IMG/VR virus record: IMGVR_UViG_3300028275_000015 | Coordinates: 20,128-84,127 of that record | Reading direction: 5' to 3' (one strand) | Source of the DNA: a virus | DNA length: 64,000 nt | Shown: positions 36,863 to 44,425 of the stretch, in pieces | Numbering within the stretch: position 1 is the first letter of the stretch | Layout of the letters: each line of letters begins with the position of its first letter | Position numbers and translations under genes: made by a program | The notes under the pieces: generated by a model | Database searches by the model: none | What the model saw: only the letters and a program-made list of their open reading frames with translations | What the model was told of the DNA's origin: nothing

Positions 36863-38319
36863 CGTTTCACTTCTTTTGCTAAGAATTCAATTGCGCCTCT
36901 GTGATTAAATTTAAGAGCATCGCGTTGGTATAATAATATATTGTCGTATATTTTATCTGTTTCAGTAATAACAGAGGGATCCTGAGACATCCATATTTGT
37001 TTTATTTTTTCTATATCAAATAATTTTAAACCGTGTAATACTTGTAACCAGTTCTGTTCTGTAAATAACACCCAGTGACTGGGAAAATATGCTCTACTTG
37101 GCACAACTGTTTTAAAGTGTTCCAGTGTATCTTTATTAAACTCGGTCAACTTTAAATCTTTGCAACTACGCCAGAATGGTGTATCGTTACGTTGAGTGAT
37201 GTAATGTAACTGTACAAAGTCAATAATGTTTTTAGCAACTGCTTCAAATTGTTGATTATATTTGTCCGCTATTTTTTCGTTGCCTTTAGTCCAAGATGCC
37301 AGTGCTGATCCTAGTGCAAACGCCTGTTGAATACTAGTTCCTATGCTAGTAGCCTCGAGAGGTTCAACAAAACTTCCAGCAAGACCTACTGCAACACAAT
37401 TTTTAATCCAGAATTTATCAACATAACCTGCACTAAACTTAAAACTTTTACCTACTTGTATAGGATCTTTATAGTACTGTTGCATTTCAGACAATGCTTG
37501 ATCGTCGGATAAAAATTCACTGGAATAAACGTAACCGTTGCCATAGCGTTCTTGCGTTGGTATTCTCCATGACCATCCGCTGGATAATGCACGACTCAGG
37601 GTCCAACTTGGAAACTCGTCGTCACTGGGTGTAGGAAAAGCAAACGCTCTGTCCATGGGTAAATATTCTTTACAATCATTCCACTTTGCGCCAAGTTTAG
37701 AACTAATGACTCTTCTGAACCCAGAAGAATCTACAAAGAAATCTGCTGTATATTTGACACCGTCTTTGTTAATTAAAGAACTAATGTATCCTTGACTGTC
37801 AATTTCAACGTCGTCTATATCATCTTCAACAACAACTACTCCGCGTTCGATACATTTCTTGTGTAAAAATTTATTAAGTTTAAACGTATCAAAATGATAT
37901 TGATTTACACTGGCATCGATAGGAAAGTAATGTATGGAATTAATGACATTATCTGGATATAAGTGCGGCTGATCTTCAGAAATTAATTTGACCATTACTC
38001 CTGGCAACCCGTTACCCATTAGTTGCGTATAATCGGCATGTAGAGCGTGCATATAAAATGTGCCGTCACCATTCCAATTTTCAAATCTAATACCTGCTTT
38101 GAAAGTAGCACCAGTTTCTAACATTAATTCTTGTAGAGTAATCCCTACAGTATTAATAAACTGTTTCCAATGTTCTGTACTACCTTCTCCGACGCCGACA
38201 ATACCTATAGTGGGAGACTCGATAATTTTAATATCCATGGTAGGATACCACTTATTGAGTACTAGTGCCGTTATTAGTCCGCTAGTACCTCCACCTAATA
38301 TGCAAACGGACTTGATCAT
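36859..38319 (-). CDS. Flavin-dependent tryptophan-type halogenase 4
   Basis: A 486-aa FAD-dependent halogenase, first of the four to be transcribed. GGGTSGL is at 9-15, GVGEGSTEHW at 42-51, the catalytic Lys at K74 (ATFKAGIRFENW), WxWxIP at 249-254 (GWSWRIP) and EPLE ends at E322. The stretch ASVNQYHFDTFKLN resembles PVNQFHFNTF of halogenase 2, so 2 and 4 look like the closer pair. It overlaps the upstream 253-aa gene by 4 nt. Predicted cytoplasmic; no signal peptide. Substrate and halide unknown. Confidence 0.87.
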   Translation of the reverse strand: MIKSVCILGGGTSGLITALVLNKWYPTMDIKIIESPTIGIVGVGEGSTEHWKQFINTVGITLQELMLETGATFKAGIRFENWNGDGTFYMHALHADYTQLMGNGLPGVMVKLISEDQPHLYPDNVINSIHYFPIDASVNQYHFDTFKLNKFLHKKCIERGVVVVEDDIDDVEIDSQGYISSLINKDGVKYTADFFVDSSGFRRVISSKLGAKWNDCKEYLPMDRAFAFPTPSDDEFPSWTLSRALSSGWSWRIPTQERYGNGYVYSSEFLSDDQALSEMQQYYKDPIQVGKSFKFSAGYVDKFWIKNCVAVGLAGSFVEPLEATSIGTSIQQAFALGSALASWTKGNEKIADKYNQQFEAVAKNIIDFVQLHYITQRNDTPFWRSCKDLKLTEFNKDTLEHFKTVVPSRAYFPSHWVLFTEQNWLQVLHGLKLFDIEKIKQIWMSQDPSVITETDKIYDNILLYQRDALKFNHRGAIEFLAKEVKR

Positions 38320-39077
38320 TTTTTTAAGATCCTTCTAAAGAATCTACAAATCCAAGGTTCTGATTTTACTAATTTCTTTGGACGTAATCTATTTGGAATG
38401 ACCCCCGACACAATTTTCCAACTTAAATTGTTTTGATATGATTTAAGAGACACAGAAGAATTTACAATATGATCGAGTTCTTCTGTTCTTGGTTGTTTGT
38501 TTAATTGAAACATTGCCTGTGGGTCTCTTGCTCTAAATCTTACATAGGCTAACGGCTGTCCTCTCTTAAATTCAATTCTGTCATTGAGCATTTCAAAAGT
38601 AGGAACCAGCGGACGTTGCCAATTACAAATATTAAAACTGCCAGGCATCAATCTCCATCTTAAATCGATATGATTATAAGGAGGTAAAAAGTCTACCCAT
38701 ACTTCTTCGTCTGCATAGAACAGCATGGCGCTGTTTAATGCAACTATAGGTTTATCAACTTCAGGATTAAAATCTCCCCAGTGAACTTTGACCATAGCAT
38801 CGTGTGCAAGACTTGGAAGATTACTGCTTAAAACTTTATTATATTTGTCCCAGTGCAATTCTACATCAATTAAAGAACGTATTACCCATGTTTGTTCGTT
38901 ATACTTTACAAATGCAGGGCATTTCATAAATCCTACTTTTGAATCTTTCCATGTGTCTAACTTTTCTAAATCAAAATGAATAATTTCGTTCCAGCCGTAA
39001 TAATTTAGCGGACCCAGTCCGCTAGTATTTGGAGATTTTTCAAACCATGGAGTATATCCTACTTTTACAACTGACAT
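38316..39077 (-). CDS. Unknown protein at the head of the halogenase array (253 aa)
   Basis: Not assigned to a family with confidence. It shows MKCPAFVKYNEQTWVIRS near residue 50, ADEEVWVDFLPPY near 122, and FKRGQPLAYVRFRARD near 190. The arrangement of a CP-containing strand, a central PP and a late G-x-PL-x-x-V strand resembles the DUF6065-like protein at the other end of the array, so the two may be distant relatives. The C-terminus is basic (CRFFRRILKK). It overlaps halogenase 4 by 4 nt and is separated by no gap from the 88-aa gene upstream. Tight coupling suggests it works with the halogenases (inference). Confidence 0.45.
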   Translation of the reverse strand: MSVVKVGYTPWFEKSPNTSGLGPLNYYGWNEIIHFDLEKLDTWKDSKVGFMKCPAFVKYNEQTWVIRSLIDVELHWDKYNKVLSSNLPSLAHDAMVKVHWGDFNPEVDKPIVALNSAMLFYADEEVWVDFLPPYNHIDLRWRLMPGSFNICNWQRPLVPTFEMLNDRIEFKRGQPLAYVRFRARDPQAMFQLNKQPRTEELDHIVNSSVSLKSYQNNLSWKIVSGVIPNRLRPKKLVKSEPWICRFFRRILKK

Positions 39078-39343
39078 TATTCGTCCTTAAAATTATCATT
39101 AAAACTATACCAACTAGTCCATTTACCATAAGGACAACTTTGTGATTTATTTCTTACGGTCTTGGGCATAAAATATCCAGTAATAGTACAGCCGTAATTT
39201 TCATACGACTTACAGTTATTGCATATTTCTAAACGTTTTTGTTCTACTTCTCTTGGGACTAGTAAAATTTTTTCGTTGAAGTGAACTCTACGTTGCGATG
39301 TATCAAGGTTTCTTATAACACGAGGTACTTTTTTATCTTCCAT
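39077..39343 (-). CDS. Small four-cysteine (zinc-ribbon-like) protein (88 aa)
   Basis: Four cysteines lie in the pattern C-x2-C-x8-C-x16-C (ICNNCKSYENYGCTITGYFM ... QSCPYGKW). The sequence around CGxFMPxKxR...CPxGKW-type motifs is familiar from small phage proteins thought to bind zinc. The gene shares one base with the next gene and overlaps the upstream oxygenase by 11 nt. No enzyme motif is present. A regulatory, adaptor or carrier role is possible; nothing in the sequence decides. Confidence 0.5.
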   Translation of the reverse strand: MEDKKVPRVIRNLDTSQRRVHFNEKILLVPREVEQKRLEICNNCKSYENYGCTITGYFMPKTVRNKSQSCPYGKWTSWYSFNDNFKDE

Positions 39344-40106
39344 CAGCGCCTCCAGTGAGCATTGCTTTTAATTGATTTATAATAATTTCCTGAGTATGTA
39401 ACTTATTAAACAAATAATCCATGGTACTGTTATTCGATTCCACTATTACGGGAGTTGAAAAATTATCAGGCATTGTAGTTTCTTTAACGACCGGATATGG
39501 TTGTTGAGAATCTAAGTATACTCCGCTGTATCTTAAATTAAATGTGATTACTATACGTTCATCATCAGTGTGACTTACTTCAGTTTTATGTCTCAACCAT
39601 CCAGGAAACATTAACACATCGCCTGATTTAATATGAATTGTGGTATTAATTTTTTCTTCTACAGGACGATTGTAAGGAATGTGTGTAATACTGTATTCCA
39701 TAGGATTAGTAAACACTATTCCTCCACTACGTTCAGGAGCACTTAGATAAAAACTTACAACAATAGGGTGCATACTATGAGAATGCCAGTCAGTAAAACT
39801 ACCGTTAACGTGTTTATTAGACCAGCACTCGTCTATTGCAGGGCGCAGACCGTCGTTGATATCCAGGACTTTCCAATATAAATTTGCATGATACAAAATT
39901 AAATCGCACAATGCTTTAAATTCTGGTACTTCATGCAAATTTCTATTAGTGCCGTAGGTACTTATACCGCCATTTTTTTCCAACCCAACATGAAATTTTA
40001 TTTCCTTGTATTGTTGTTCAAGCGTAGACCTTATGACTCCAAAGTCTATATCAGAGTCAAAAATATTAGTTTTGTAGATAGGTAACGCAAATAAATTTTG
40101 AATCAT
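39333..40106 (-). CDS. Putative 2OG-Fe(II) oxygenase, TIGR02466-like, with C-terminal tail (257 aa)
   Basis: The N-terminal LFALPIYKTNIF is typical of the TIGR02466 type. The metal site reads DWHSHSMHPIVVSFYLSAP (H108, H110), the distal His lies in PGWLRHKTEVSHTDDERI (H173) and the 2OG Arg follows (R184). After the fold ends near residue 195, a tail of about 60 residues contains a predicted helix (MDYLFNKLHTQEIIINQLKA) that could mediate oligomerisation. It overlaps the upstream oxygenase by 4 nt. Substrate unknown. Confidence 0.7.
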   Translation of the reverse strand: MIQNLFALPIYKTNIFDSDIDFGVIRSTLEQQYKEIKFHVGLEKNGGISTYGTNRNLHEVPEFKALCDLILYHANLYWKVLDINDGLRPAIDECWSNKHVNGSFTDWHSHSMHPIVVSFYLSAPERSGGIVFTNPMEYSITHIPYNRPVEEKINTTIHIKSGDVLMFPGWLRHKTEVSHTDDERIVITFNLRYSGVYLDSQQPYPVVKETTMPDNFSTPVIVESNNSTMDYLFNKLHTQEIIINQLKAMLTGGADGR

Positions 40107-40714
40107 TTAACTTCGGCTTCAATATCGCCACTAAAATCAAACTTATTAACAAACGTCTTAAAAGAAATATATTTTCTTAATTCTGTACAATTTCTGTTAG
40201 GAGCAAGGCCTCTGTGAGGAATGTTACTGTCAAATACAATACAAGTATTAGGCATTGGATAATAACTGGCTATAATATTTCCTTGATTGTCAAAAAATTG
40301 CAGTTCACCGCCCCATTCCGGGCTCCATTCTTTATTAGGAAAATAACACATTGTCATATAACCGTCGCCGTTTGAATTAAATTCAAACTCTCTGTCAACG
40401 TGTATATTTCCGTCTAGGCCAAATGTTTTGCCGCCGGCAACAACGTCAAGACTTTTAAAGTTATAACCTTTGACTCTAGGATCTAGTGCTTCGAGTTTGT
40501 CAATAATATCCTGAAATAATACTTCTGTCCAACGATTTTTAACCATATCTACAGACCAAAAGTTTGCGTTATCTTCGATATCAAAGCCAGCGGCATTAAT
40601 TTTTATAACACCGTATTTCCAAACTCCGTCGTTTAAATCTGCAATAATGTTAGCAAAAACATCTTGCTTTGCAACGTTTTCGAGATAAAAAATTTCTGGT
40701 AATTTGTTAGACAT
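40103..40714 (-). CDS. Putative 2OG-Fe(II) oxygenase, prolyl-4-hydroxylase type (203 aa)
   Basis: A clean prolyl-hydroxylase-like pattern: GNIHVDREFEF (H105, D107), EWGGELQFFD, then DSNIPHRGLAPNRN (H167) and LRKYISFK (R180). WGGELxF is the usual hallmark of the family. It is the first gene after a 50-nt gap that holds a late-type promoter on the minus strand, so it heads a transcription unit running through the halogenases. Target unknown; peptidyl hydroxylation is the family expectation. Confidence 0.75.
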   Translation of the reverse strand: MSNKLPEIFYLENVAKQDVFANIIADLNDGVWKYGVIKINAAGFDIEDNANFWSVDMVKNRWTEVLFQDIIDKLEALDPRVKGYNFKSLDVVAGGKTFGLDGNIHVDREFEFNSNGDGYMTMCYFPNKEWSPEWGGELQFFDNQGNIIASYYPMPNTCIVFDSNIPHRGLAPNRNCTELRKYISFKTFVNKFDFSGDIEAEVK

Positions 40715-40740
40715 ATATGTAATTCTCCTTAATTCGACAA

Positions 40741-40747
40741 TATTTAG
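40741..40747 (-). promoter_or_regulatory. Late-type promoter CTAAATA (minus strand) inside the enzyme island
   Basis: TATTTAG on the + strand reads CTAAATA on the minus strand, 26 nt upstream of the ATG at 40714. GGAGAATT (minus strand, 40724-40731) provides a ribosome binding site. It lies in the only clear gap of the island and would drive the downstream oxygenase, halogenase and DUF6065-like genes late in infection. Confidence 0.6.
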
Positions 40748-40764
40748 TGGGGTATTTTTGTGAT

Positions 40765-41403
40765 TTACTTAGATCCGGCTTGGATAGCAATATTACCTGC
40801 TACGGAAATCCTGTAATCGTCGGACGTATAAAATGGGTGTACTTCGTGCATACATTCTGCTGGAAACAACAACATTTTCCCTTCCCATGTCTTATCCATG
40901 AATATAGGATTTTTAGTTATTTTACCAAACGAATTTACATAGAAAAATTCAAATGCTGATGCTAGATTTTTATTAGAGTTTACCCCAGGACTTGCAGCCA
41001 ACTCTTCATTGAGGTCATATGGAATTTGTAAGTATATTACAAAACTATATAGACCTAGATGTGTATGCGCTGGATTGAATTCATATTTTTTCTGAAAATT
41101 AACCCATAGTGTGTCTACAGCGAAATCTAATCGCCCTGGTTTAAACACGCTGATATTAGAATTATATTTGAACAGCTCGTTATAAGTTTCGGCTACATTA
41201 AATGCAAATGGCTCTACTACCGAAATGGAGTCTTTTAATGAATATTCTCTCTGAATATTACCAGCCAACGTGTGGTTAGTAGCAGAAGCATGGTCAAAGT
41301 CTTTTTGTATTTCTTTAACTTCCTTCCACAAAGTGTCCATAATTTCTTTAGGAACGTCTTCAATAATATAGCCAAACGAATTAAATGTTTGATAATAACT
41401 CAT
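40765..41403 (-). CDS. Putative 2OG-Fe(II) oxygenase (212 aa)
   Basis: The core reads EFNPAHTHLGLYSFVIYLQI (H113, H115), then a loop (ELAASPGVNSNKNLASAFEF), and GKMLLFPAECMHEVHPF (H186) with DDYRISVAGN (R198). It belongs to the HxH type common in T4-like phages. The gene ends before the 40.7-kb promoter gap and overlaps its upstream neighbour by 4 nt. Substrate unknown. Confidence 0.7.
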   Translation of the reverse strand: MSYYQTFNSFGYIIEDVPKEIMDTLWKEVKEIQKDFDHASATNHTLAGNIQREYSLKDSISVVEPFAFNVAETYNELFKYNSNISVFKPGRLDFAVDTLWVNFQKKYEFNPAHTHLGLYSFVIYLQIPYDLNEELAASPGVNSNKNLASAFEFFYVNSFGKITKNPIFMDKTWEGKMLLFPAECMHEVHPFYTSDDYRISVAGNIAIQAGSK

Positions 41404-41999
41404 ATAATAATTGGAATAAATCCCATGTTATCAAAAATTCTATCTCGATGCTCTAAGTCAAATCCAAATGTAATTCGTTCACCCTCGTACGGTTCTAAAA
41501 TTTCTACATGATGAAATCTACTACCAGGGCCTATGTAAAACTGTCCTACTTTGTTTTCAACTCTGTACAACTCTTTGCCGTTAGGCTTATCTGTAAACAC
41601 AGTATGACTTTTCTTAGGATCTATAGCCATAAATCCGTGTAAAGGCCAATCATGATTATGTGTTTTAAGAACCTGTCCATTTTTATGACTGTTAATCCAA
41701 GCCTGCAACCATAGTTGTTTTGGCTTTTCGATACCCGCTAGTTCGTGATATTGTCTAATTCCGTCGATTAAACTTGTATAGATATCATAGAACCATTGAT
41801 TACAAGAACAAAGACCAAACACATTATAGTTAGCAAACTGCCAGGTAATGTTGTCTGTGCCAACAGCATAATTACGTGCATTAAATTTTCTTTTAAATTT
41901 ATCAATACCTATGTCTGTCATGCGTTGAATGTCTGCAATATTTTCAACAACATGCGGAACATCAAATGTCATGTATTGATATTCACTGTTGTAATACAT
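41400..41999 (-). CDS. Putative 2OG-Fe(II) oxygenase (199 aa)
   Basis: The predicted metal site is VLKTHNHDWPLHGFMAID (H114, H116) with the distal His in GSRFHHVEILEPYEGERI (H163/H164) and the 2OG-binding Arg at R175. LWLQAWINSHKNGQ before the site is a familiar strand of phage oxygenases of this type. It overlaps the gene upstream by 17 nt and the one downstream by 4 nt. Substrate unknown. Confidence 0.65.
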   Translation of the reverse strand: MYYNSEYQYMTFDVPHVVENIADIQRMTDIGIDKFKRKFNARNYAVGTDNITWQFANYNVFGLCSCNQWFYDIYTSLIDGIRQYHELAGIEKPKQLWLQAWINSHKNGQVLKTHNHDWPLHGFMAIDPKKSHTVFTDKPNGKELYRVENKVGQFYIGPGSRFHHVEILEPYEGERITFGFDLEHRDRIFDNMGFIPIII

Positions 42000-42564
42000 T
42001 TCTTCTCCTAATTACTTCGTCTATTACTTCTTGTGTGGACGCAAAACTATGTCGTCCGTCAAATCTTCTATCAGAATAAGGACCCTGCTTATCTACATAA
42101 TGGAAAAACCCCTGATAGTGAAAATCATTTTCTAACGCATGCCGCCAGTGTAGATTTTTAACACCTTTATAAATTAAGATATCTCCAACGTCTAATAAAA
42201 TTTCATGCCCTCTATTGCCAGACTGAACATAAATGGGCCATATATTTTTATCGTATTTTAAAGTAAGTGTAAAACTATATTCGCACTCAAACCTATCGAT
42301 ATGTGGATTTAACGCTTCATTTTTTGTATAAATCCTTGAGTAAGTGTATGTTGGAAATAACTTCTTTTCCACTAGTTCTTCTATTTTAGGTAACCACAAT
42401 TTTGATTCGTCATTAAAAATTCCATAAAAAGTAGGACTAGACGGACACTGATTATCCGGCGGCAAGTTATAACCTTTTTTATAAAAGTCGTCTAATTTTT
42501 CAACCATACGATTGCAAGTATCTGCATCTGCAAATCCTTTGATAACTTTGTAATCTTCCTTCAT
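41983..42564 (-). CDS. Putative 2OG-Fe(II) oxygenase (193 aa)
   Basis: The HxD pair lies in EALNPHIDRFECEYSFTL (H88, D90 from the start used). A second half with GHEILLDVGDILIYKGVKN and LHWRHALENDFHYQG supplies candidate distal histidines. The Arg of the 2OG site is less obvious than in its neighbours. The ATG at 42564 was chosen because it follows the upstream stop by one base; a longer frame to 42606 would overlap the upstream gene by 41 nt. Substrate unknown. Confidence 0.6.
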   Translation of the reverse strand: MKEDYKVIKGFADADTCNRMVEKLDDFYKKGYNLPPDNQCPSSPTFYGIFNDESKLWLPKIEELVEKKLFPTYTYSRIYTKNEALNPHIDRFECEYSFTLTLKYDKNIWPIYVQSGNRGHEILLDVGDILIYKGVKNLHWRHALENDFHYQGFFHYVDKQGPYSDRRFDGRHSFASTQEVIDEVIRRRNVLQQ

Positions 42565-42565
42565 A

Positions 42566-43216
42566 TTATTTCCAATAACATTCCATAGGATCCGCAGGTT
42601 GCACAAAATCTTCAGGATTTAATTTTAAAATTTGATCCTTATTATCAATAGCATTGATAATTTTGTTGTATACCATAAGATTATTTTCTTTGGTTAAATG
42701 ACATTTTCTGTTTTCATTGTTACCTGGATGATCTAGACCATAGAATTGTAATTCTAAATCAGCATAGTGGCACAATGACCAAGAATTTAAATTAGGCAAA
42801 CTTTCTAAAAATGCAGGGACAACTAACACATCCTGATACTGTAATATGTCATTAACCATAAAATTATGAAACGCAGTTTCTCGTTTGCTGGAATAAAAGT
42901 ACCTAAAATACATTTCTCCAATGTTAATGCCATCCCATACTGGCCATGTACTAGGATTTAAATTCAAATGCTTATTGTTATATTCTACATGAATTCTGCC
43001 CGGAACTGTTACCACAAATATTGCCAAATCGTAACTGGCGTGAGTTTCTAAAAATTTATCATAACTCCACCACATGCTAGAACCTGTAAGAGAATAATTT
43101 TTGACAGTGTATTTCTGTTCTAACATCTCAGGCCACGACAAATAGTCGTTTTGTACCCACGACGGATCTGAAAAACTATCCCCGTATATGGCTAATTTAG
43201 GTTTCTTGTTCATCAT
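42566..43216 (-). CDS. SGNH/GDSL-hydrolase-like protein
   Basis: From the ATG at 43216 the protein begins MMNKKPKLAIYGDSFSDPSW, with block I GDSFSD (nucleophile Ser). NYSLTGSS follows as block II. A late DHPGNNENRKCHLTKENN could supply the Asp/His of block V. Block III (normally GxND) is not clear. SGNH enzymes hydrolyse or transfer acyl and acetyl esters. The reading frame extends 33 codons further upstream, but that region lies within the preceding gene and lacks the fold, so the shorter start is preferred. Its presence among oxygenases suggests processing of a modified product, which is inference. Confidence 0.55.
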   Translation of the reverse strand: MMNKKPKLAIYGDSFSDPSWVQNDYLSWPEMLEQKYTVKNYSLTGSSMWWSYDKFLETHASYDLAIFVVTVPGRIHVEYNNKHLNLNPSTWPVWDGINIGEMYFRYFYSSKRETAFHNFMVNDILQYQDVLVVPAFLESLPNLNSWSLCHYADLELQFYGLDHPGNNENRKCHLTKENNLMVYNKIINAIDNKDQILKLNPEDFVQPADPMECYWK

Positions 43217-43844
43217 ATATAAAATTAAGGTTACAGAAAAATGGTTGAAATAGTCTACCCGTCTCAGGCGTTGAACCAAAATACCTATCCGATTTGTGCC
43301 AAGCATTTGGTCCATAAATTATAGCACGATTATATACGTTAGGTATAGACATTGTCTGTTTAAAAAATTTATGAAATTCTTTGCTGTCCTGATCTCGATT
43401 TAATTTAAACCACAAATGATTATTACGTGCGGCATATTCTTCAAACTCTTGTCTGTGTTCTTCGTTAAATTTGTAAAACAAAGTTCCTGAATTATCAGGA
43501 GGATTTGGATGCAAATACACAACACCAACATGAGTACAATGCCACGTGGGCGTGTCGTAGTGTACCCAAGAATCTCCATCGGATTCGTAGCACAGTTGAA
43601 AATTTGTTTCAATATATCCGCCGTATTTTATAGGATTATTTTCTAATAAATTTCCAAGAAACGCATTATGAAATTCGTCGGACAATTCTTGATTAAGATT
43701 GTGTAAGAAACTTGTTCTTCGTCCAGGCCAGTTGCCTCCTGCATTGGCTTCTTTACAATTTTTAAATTCTTGATTAAGAGCAAACTTTCGTATTTTGTCA
43801 GGATCTTTGTAAAAATTATCTATAATTAATATTTTGTCATTCAT
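43197..43844 (-). CDS. DUF6445-like oxygenase-fold protein
   Basis: The sequence has KILIIDNFYKDPDKIRKFAL at the start, DGDSWVHYDTPTWHCTHVG in the middle (HxD-like H97, D99) and PNAWHKSDRYFG ... GRLFQPFF near the end. This matches my recollection of DUF6445, a 2OG-oxygenase-like family that in bacteria is often encoded beside tryptophan halogenase genes. That association fits this island. Numbering is from the in-frame start at 43850; the ATG at 43844 is equally likely. Catalytic activity is not established for the family as I know it. Confidence 0.55.
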   Translation of the reverse strand: MNDKILIIDNFYKDPDKIRKFALNQEFKNCKEANAGGNWPGRRTSFLHNLNQELSDEFHNAFLGNLLENNPIKYGGYIETNFQLCYESDGDSWVHYDTPTWHCTHVGVVYLHPNPPDNSGTLFYKFNEEHRQEFEEYAARNNHLWFKLNRDQDSKEFHKFFKQTMSIPNVYNRAIIYGPNAWHKSDRYFGSTPETGRLFQPFFCNLNFIYDEQET

Positions 43845-43852
43845 CCACATGA

Positions 43853-44425
43853 TTATTCTCCAAAGACTAGATCAAAACTTACGGAAATGCGATCTTCTTG
43901 TGACTCGTTGGGCATGACAAAATGTTCTAAAAATGACGGAAACAATATTAATTCCGTTTCATAGGGAATAAAATTTTCGCTATCACCCTGATTAAAAATT
44001 CTATTTGTAGTGGAATTAATAGCCGCTGGCCTCGGATCTCTGAAGCATATATTACCCGAGTCAACGGGAACTTTCAAATAAAATACGCCGCTTAGGTGAT
44101 ATTCATTACCATGTGCGTGAATTACATTAAAATCTTTGTGCTTGTTAACACAGGCCCACATTTGTTTGATAGAGATATTTTTATTAAACAACCAAAACAC
44201 AGTACTGGCTATTTCATCAGTTAATTGAGCAAACGCAGGATTGTCAAATAAATTTACTTCGCTTTGCCAGCCACCATAGTTTGATTTTTTAACAGCAGAC
44301 TCCGTGGATTGTAGTCTATAAATTTCAGAAATCATACTAGGCATATCTAAAATGCGTATTTCAGAAACATACACAGTGGTAGGCCATAAATTCACCGGTT
44401 TAATGTTAACGAAACTTTGGCCCAT
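43853..44425 (-). CDS. Putative 2OG-Fe(II) oxygenase, TIGR02466 type (190 aa)
   Basis: A near-textbook member: PVNLWPTTVYVSEI at the start, NVIHAHGNEYHLSGVFYLKV (H103, H105), GNICFRDPRPA with the DPR motif (130-132), LILFPSFLEHFVMPN (H168) and EDRISVSFDL (R179). It overlaps the upstream PKHD-type gene by 20 nt, with its ATG at 44425. Function of the TIGR02466 family is not established beyond the predicted oxygenase chemistry. Confidence 0.75.
   Translation of the reverse strand: MGQSFVNIKPVNLWPTTVYVSEIRILDMPSMISEIYRLQSTESAVKKSNYGGWQSEVNLFDNPAFAQLTDEIASTVFWLFNKNISIKQMWACVNKHKDFNVIHAHGNEYHLSGVFYLKVPVDSGNICFRDPRPAAINSTTNRIFNQGDSENFIPYETELILFPSFLEHFVMPNESQEDRISVSFDLVFGE

Noticed and set aside
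32307-38319. Halogenase genes as prey of one long frameshifted gene
   Set aside because: Each has its own FAD motif, catalytic Lys and EPLE segment, with proper start-stop overlaps, so these are four separate genes.
42564-43315. Longer starts for the SGNH-like protein and the following oxygenase
   Set aside because: The upstream extensions lie within the preceding genes and have no fold-related sequence; internal ATGs give the tight junctions seen across the operon.
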